Below are positions 63,797-64,000 of a stretch of DNA of 64,000 nt, in pieces. How positions within the stretch are numbered: position 1 is the stretch's first letter; every line of letters begins with the position of its first letter. The notes below the pieces were generated by a model. It worked only from the letters and a program-made list of their open reading frames with translations, did no database searches and was not told where the DNA came from. Origin of the DNA: Candidatus Thioglobus pontius (GTDB lineage Bacteria > Pseudomonadota > Gammaproteobacteria > PS1 > Pseudothioglobaceae). The position numbers were made by a program, and so were the translations under genes. The stretch is from positions 1 through 64,000 of the forward strand of contig JACNGB010000049.1 of the NCBI GenBank assembly GCA_014384345.1. Direction: 5' to 3'.

Positions 63797-64000
63797 AAAT
63801 TCATCTCCTCAATAAAGGTGTCAAACAAACCACTTACATCATGTGGGCCAGGGGATGCTTCTGGGTGACCTTGAAAACTAAATGCTTTTTTACCTTTAAC
63901 GCGCACACCTTGAATGGTGTTGTCAAATAATGAGCGATGAGTCACCTCAAGGTTAGCCGGCATACTTTCTTCAGCCACAGCAAAACCATGGTTTTGTGAA
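63793..64000 (-). CDS. carA: Carbamoyl-phosphate synthase small subunit (C-terminal part; runs off the right edge)
   Basis: C-terminal sequence ...[69 protein letters not shown]. Confidence 0.93.
   Translation of the reverse strand, partial: SQNHGFAVAEESMPANLEVTHRSLFDNTIQGVRVKGKKAFSFQGHPEASPGPHDVSGLFDTFIEEMNL

Overview
This 64-kb window looks like a compact, AT-rich gammaproteobacterial chromosome. The gene content (complete reverse-type dsr cluster, SQR-like flavoprotein, ETHE1-like persulfide dioxygenase, rhodanese, Na+-pumping oxaloacetate decarboxylase) suggests a marine sulfur oxidiser, possibly of the SUP05/Thioglobus type; that placement is inferred from gene content only. The centrepiece is dsrABEFHCMKLJOPNR on the minus strand (43487-55887), with gltD immediately upstream. 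The rest is mostly housekeeping: parC, gcvP, dapB, kdsA, trpC, thiG, bioFH, purEK, folD, kdsB, lpxK, a LolC/E-type permease with lolD, panD, oadGAB, infA, metF, hemD, tsaE, rplS, xerD, greA, carB, mlaA, carA and two tRNAs. I found no CRISPR array, prophage, IS element or rRNA. The observations most worth a second look are: (1) a two-gene module (alpha/beta-hydrolase-like protein without GxSxG, plus TlpA thioredoxin) at 2282-3552 that recurs as a single fused protein at 13716-14960; (2) that fusion is the last gene of a four-gene chain, YciI / ETHE1-like dioxygenase / 83-aa unknown / fusion, joined by three consecutive ATGA stop-start overlaps; (3) a 148-bp tandem repeat of the 5' end and upstream region of a BaiN/YhiN-like flavoprotein gene, where the noncoding part is nearly identical and the coding part has diverged; (4) a terminator-like hairpin between dsrC and dsrM; (5) two long inverted-repeat elements in the xerD/greA convergent intergenic region; (6) a convergent terminator whose loop is exactly the two stop codons; (7) mlaA inserted between carA and carB.
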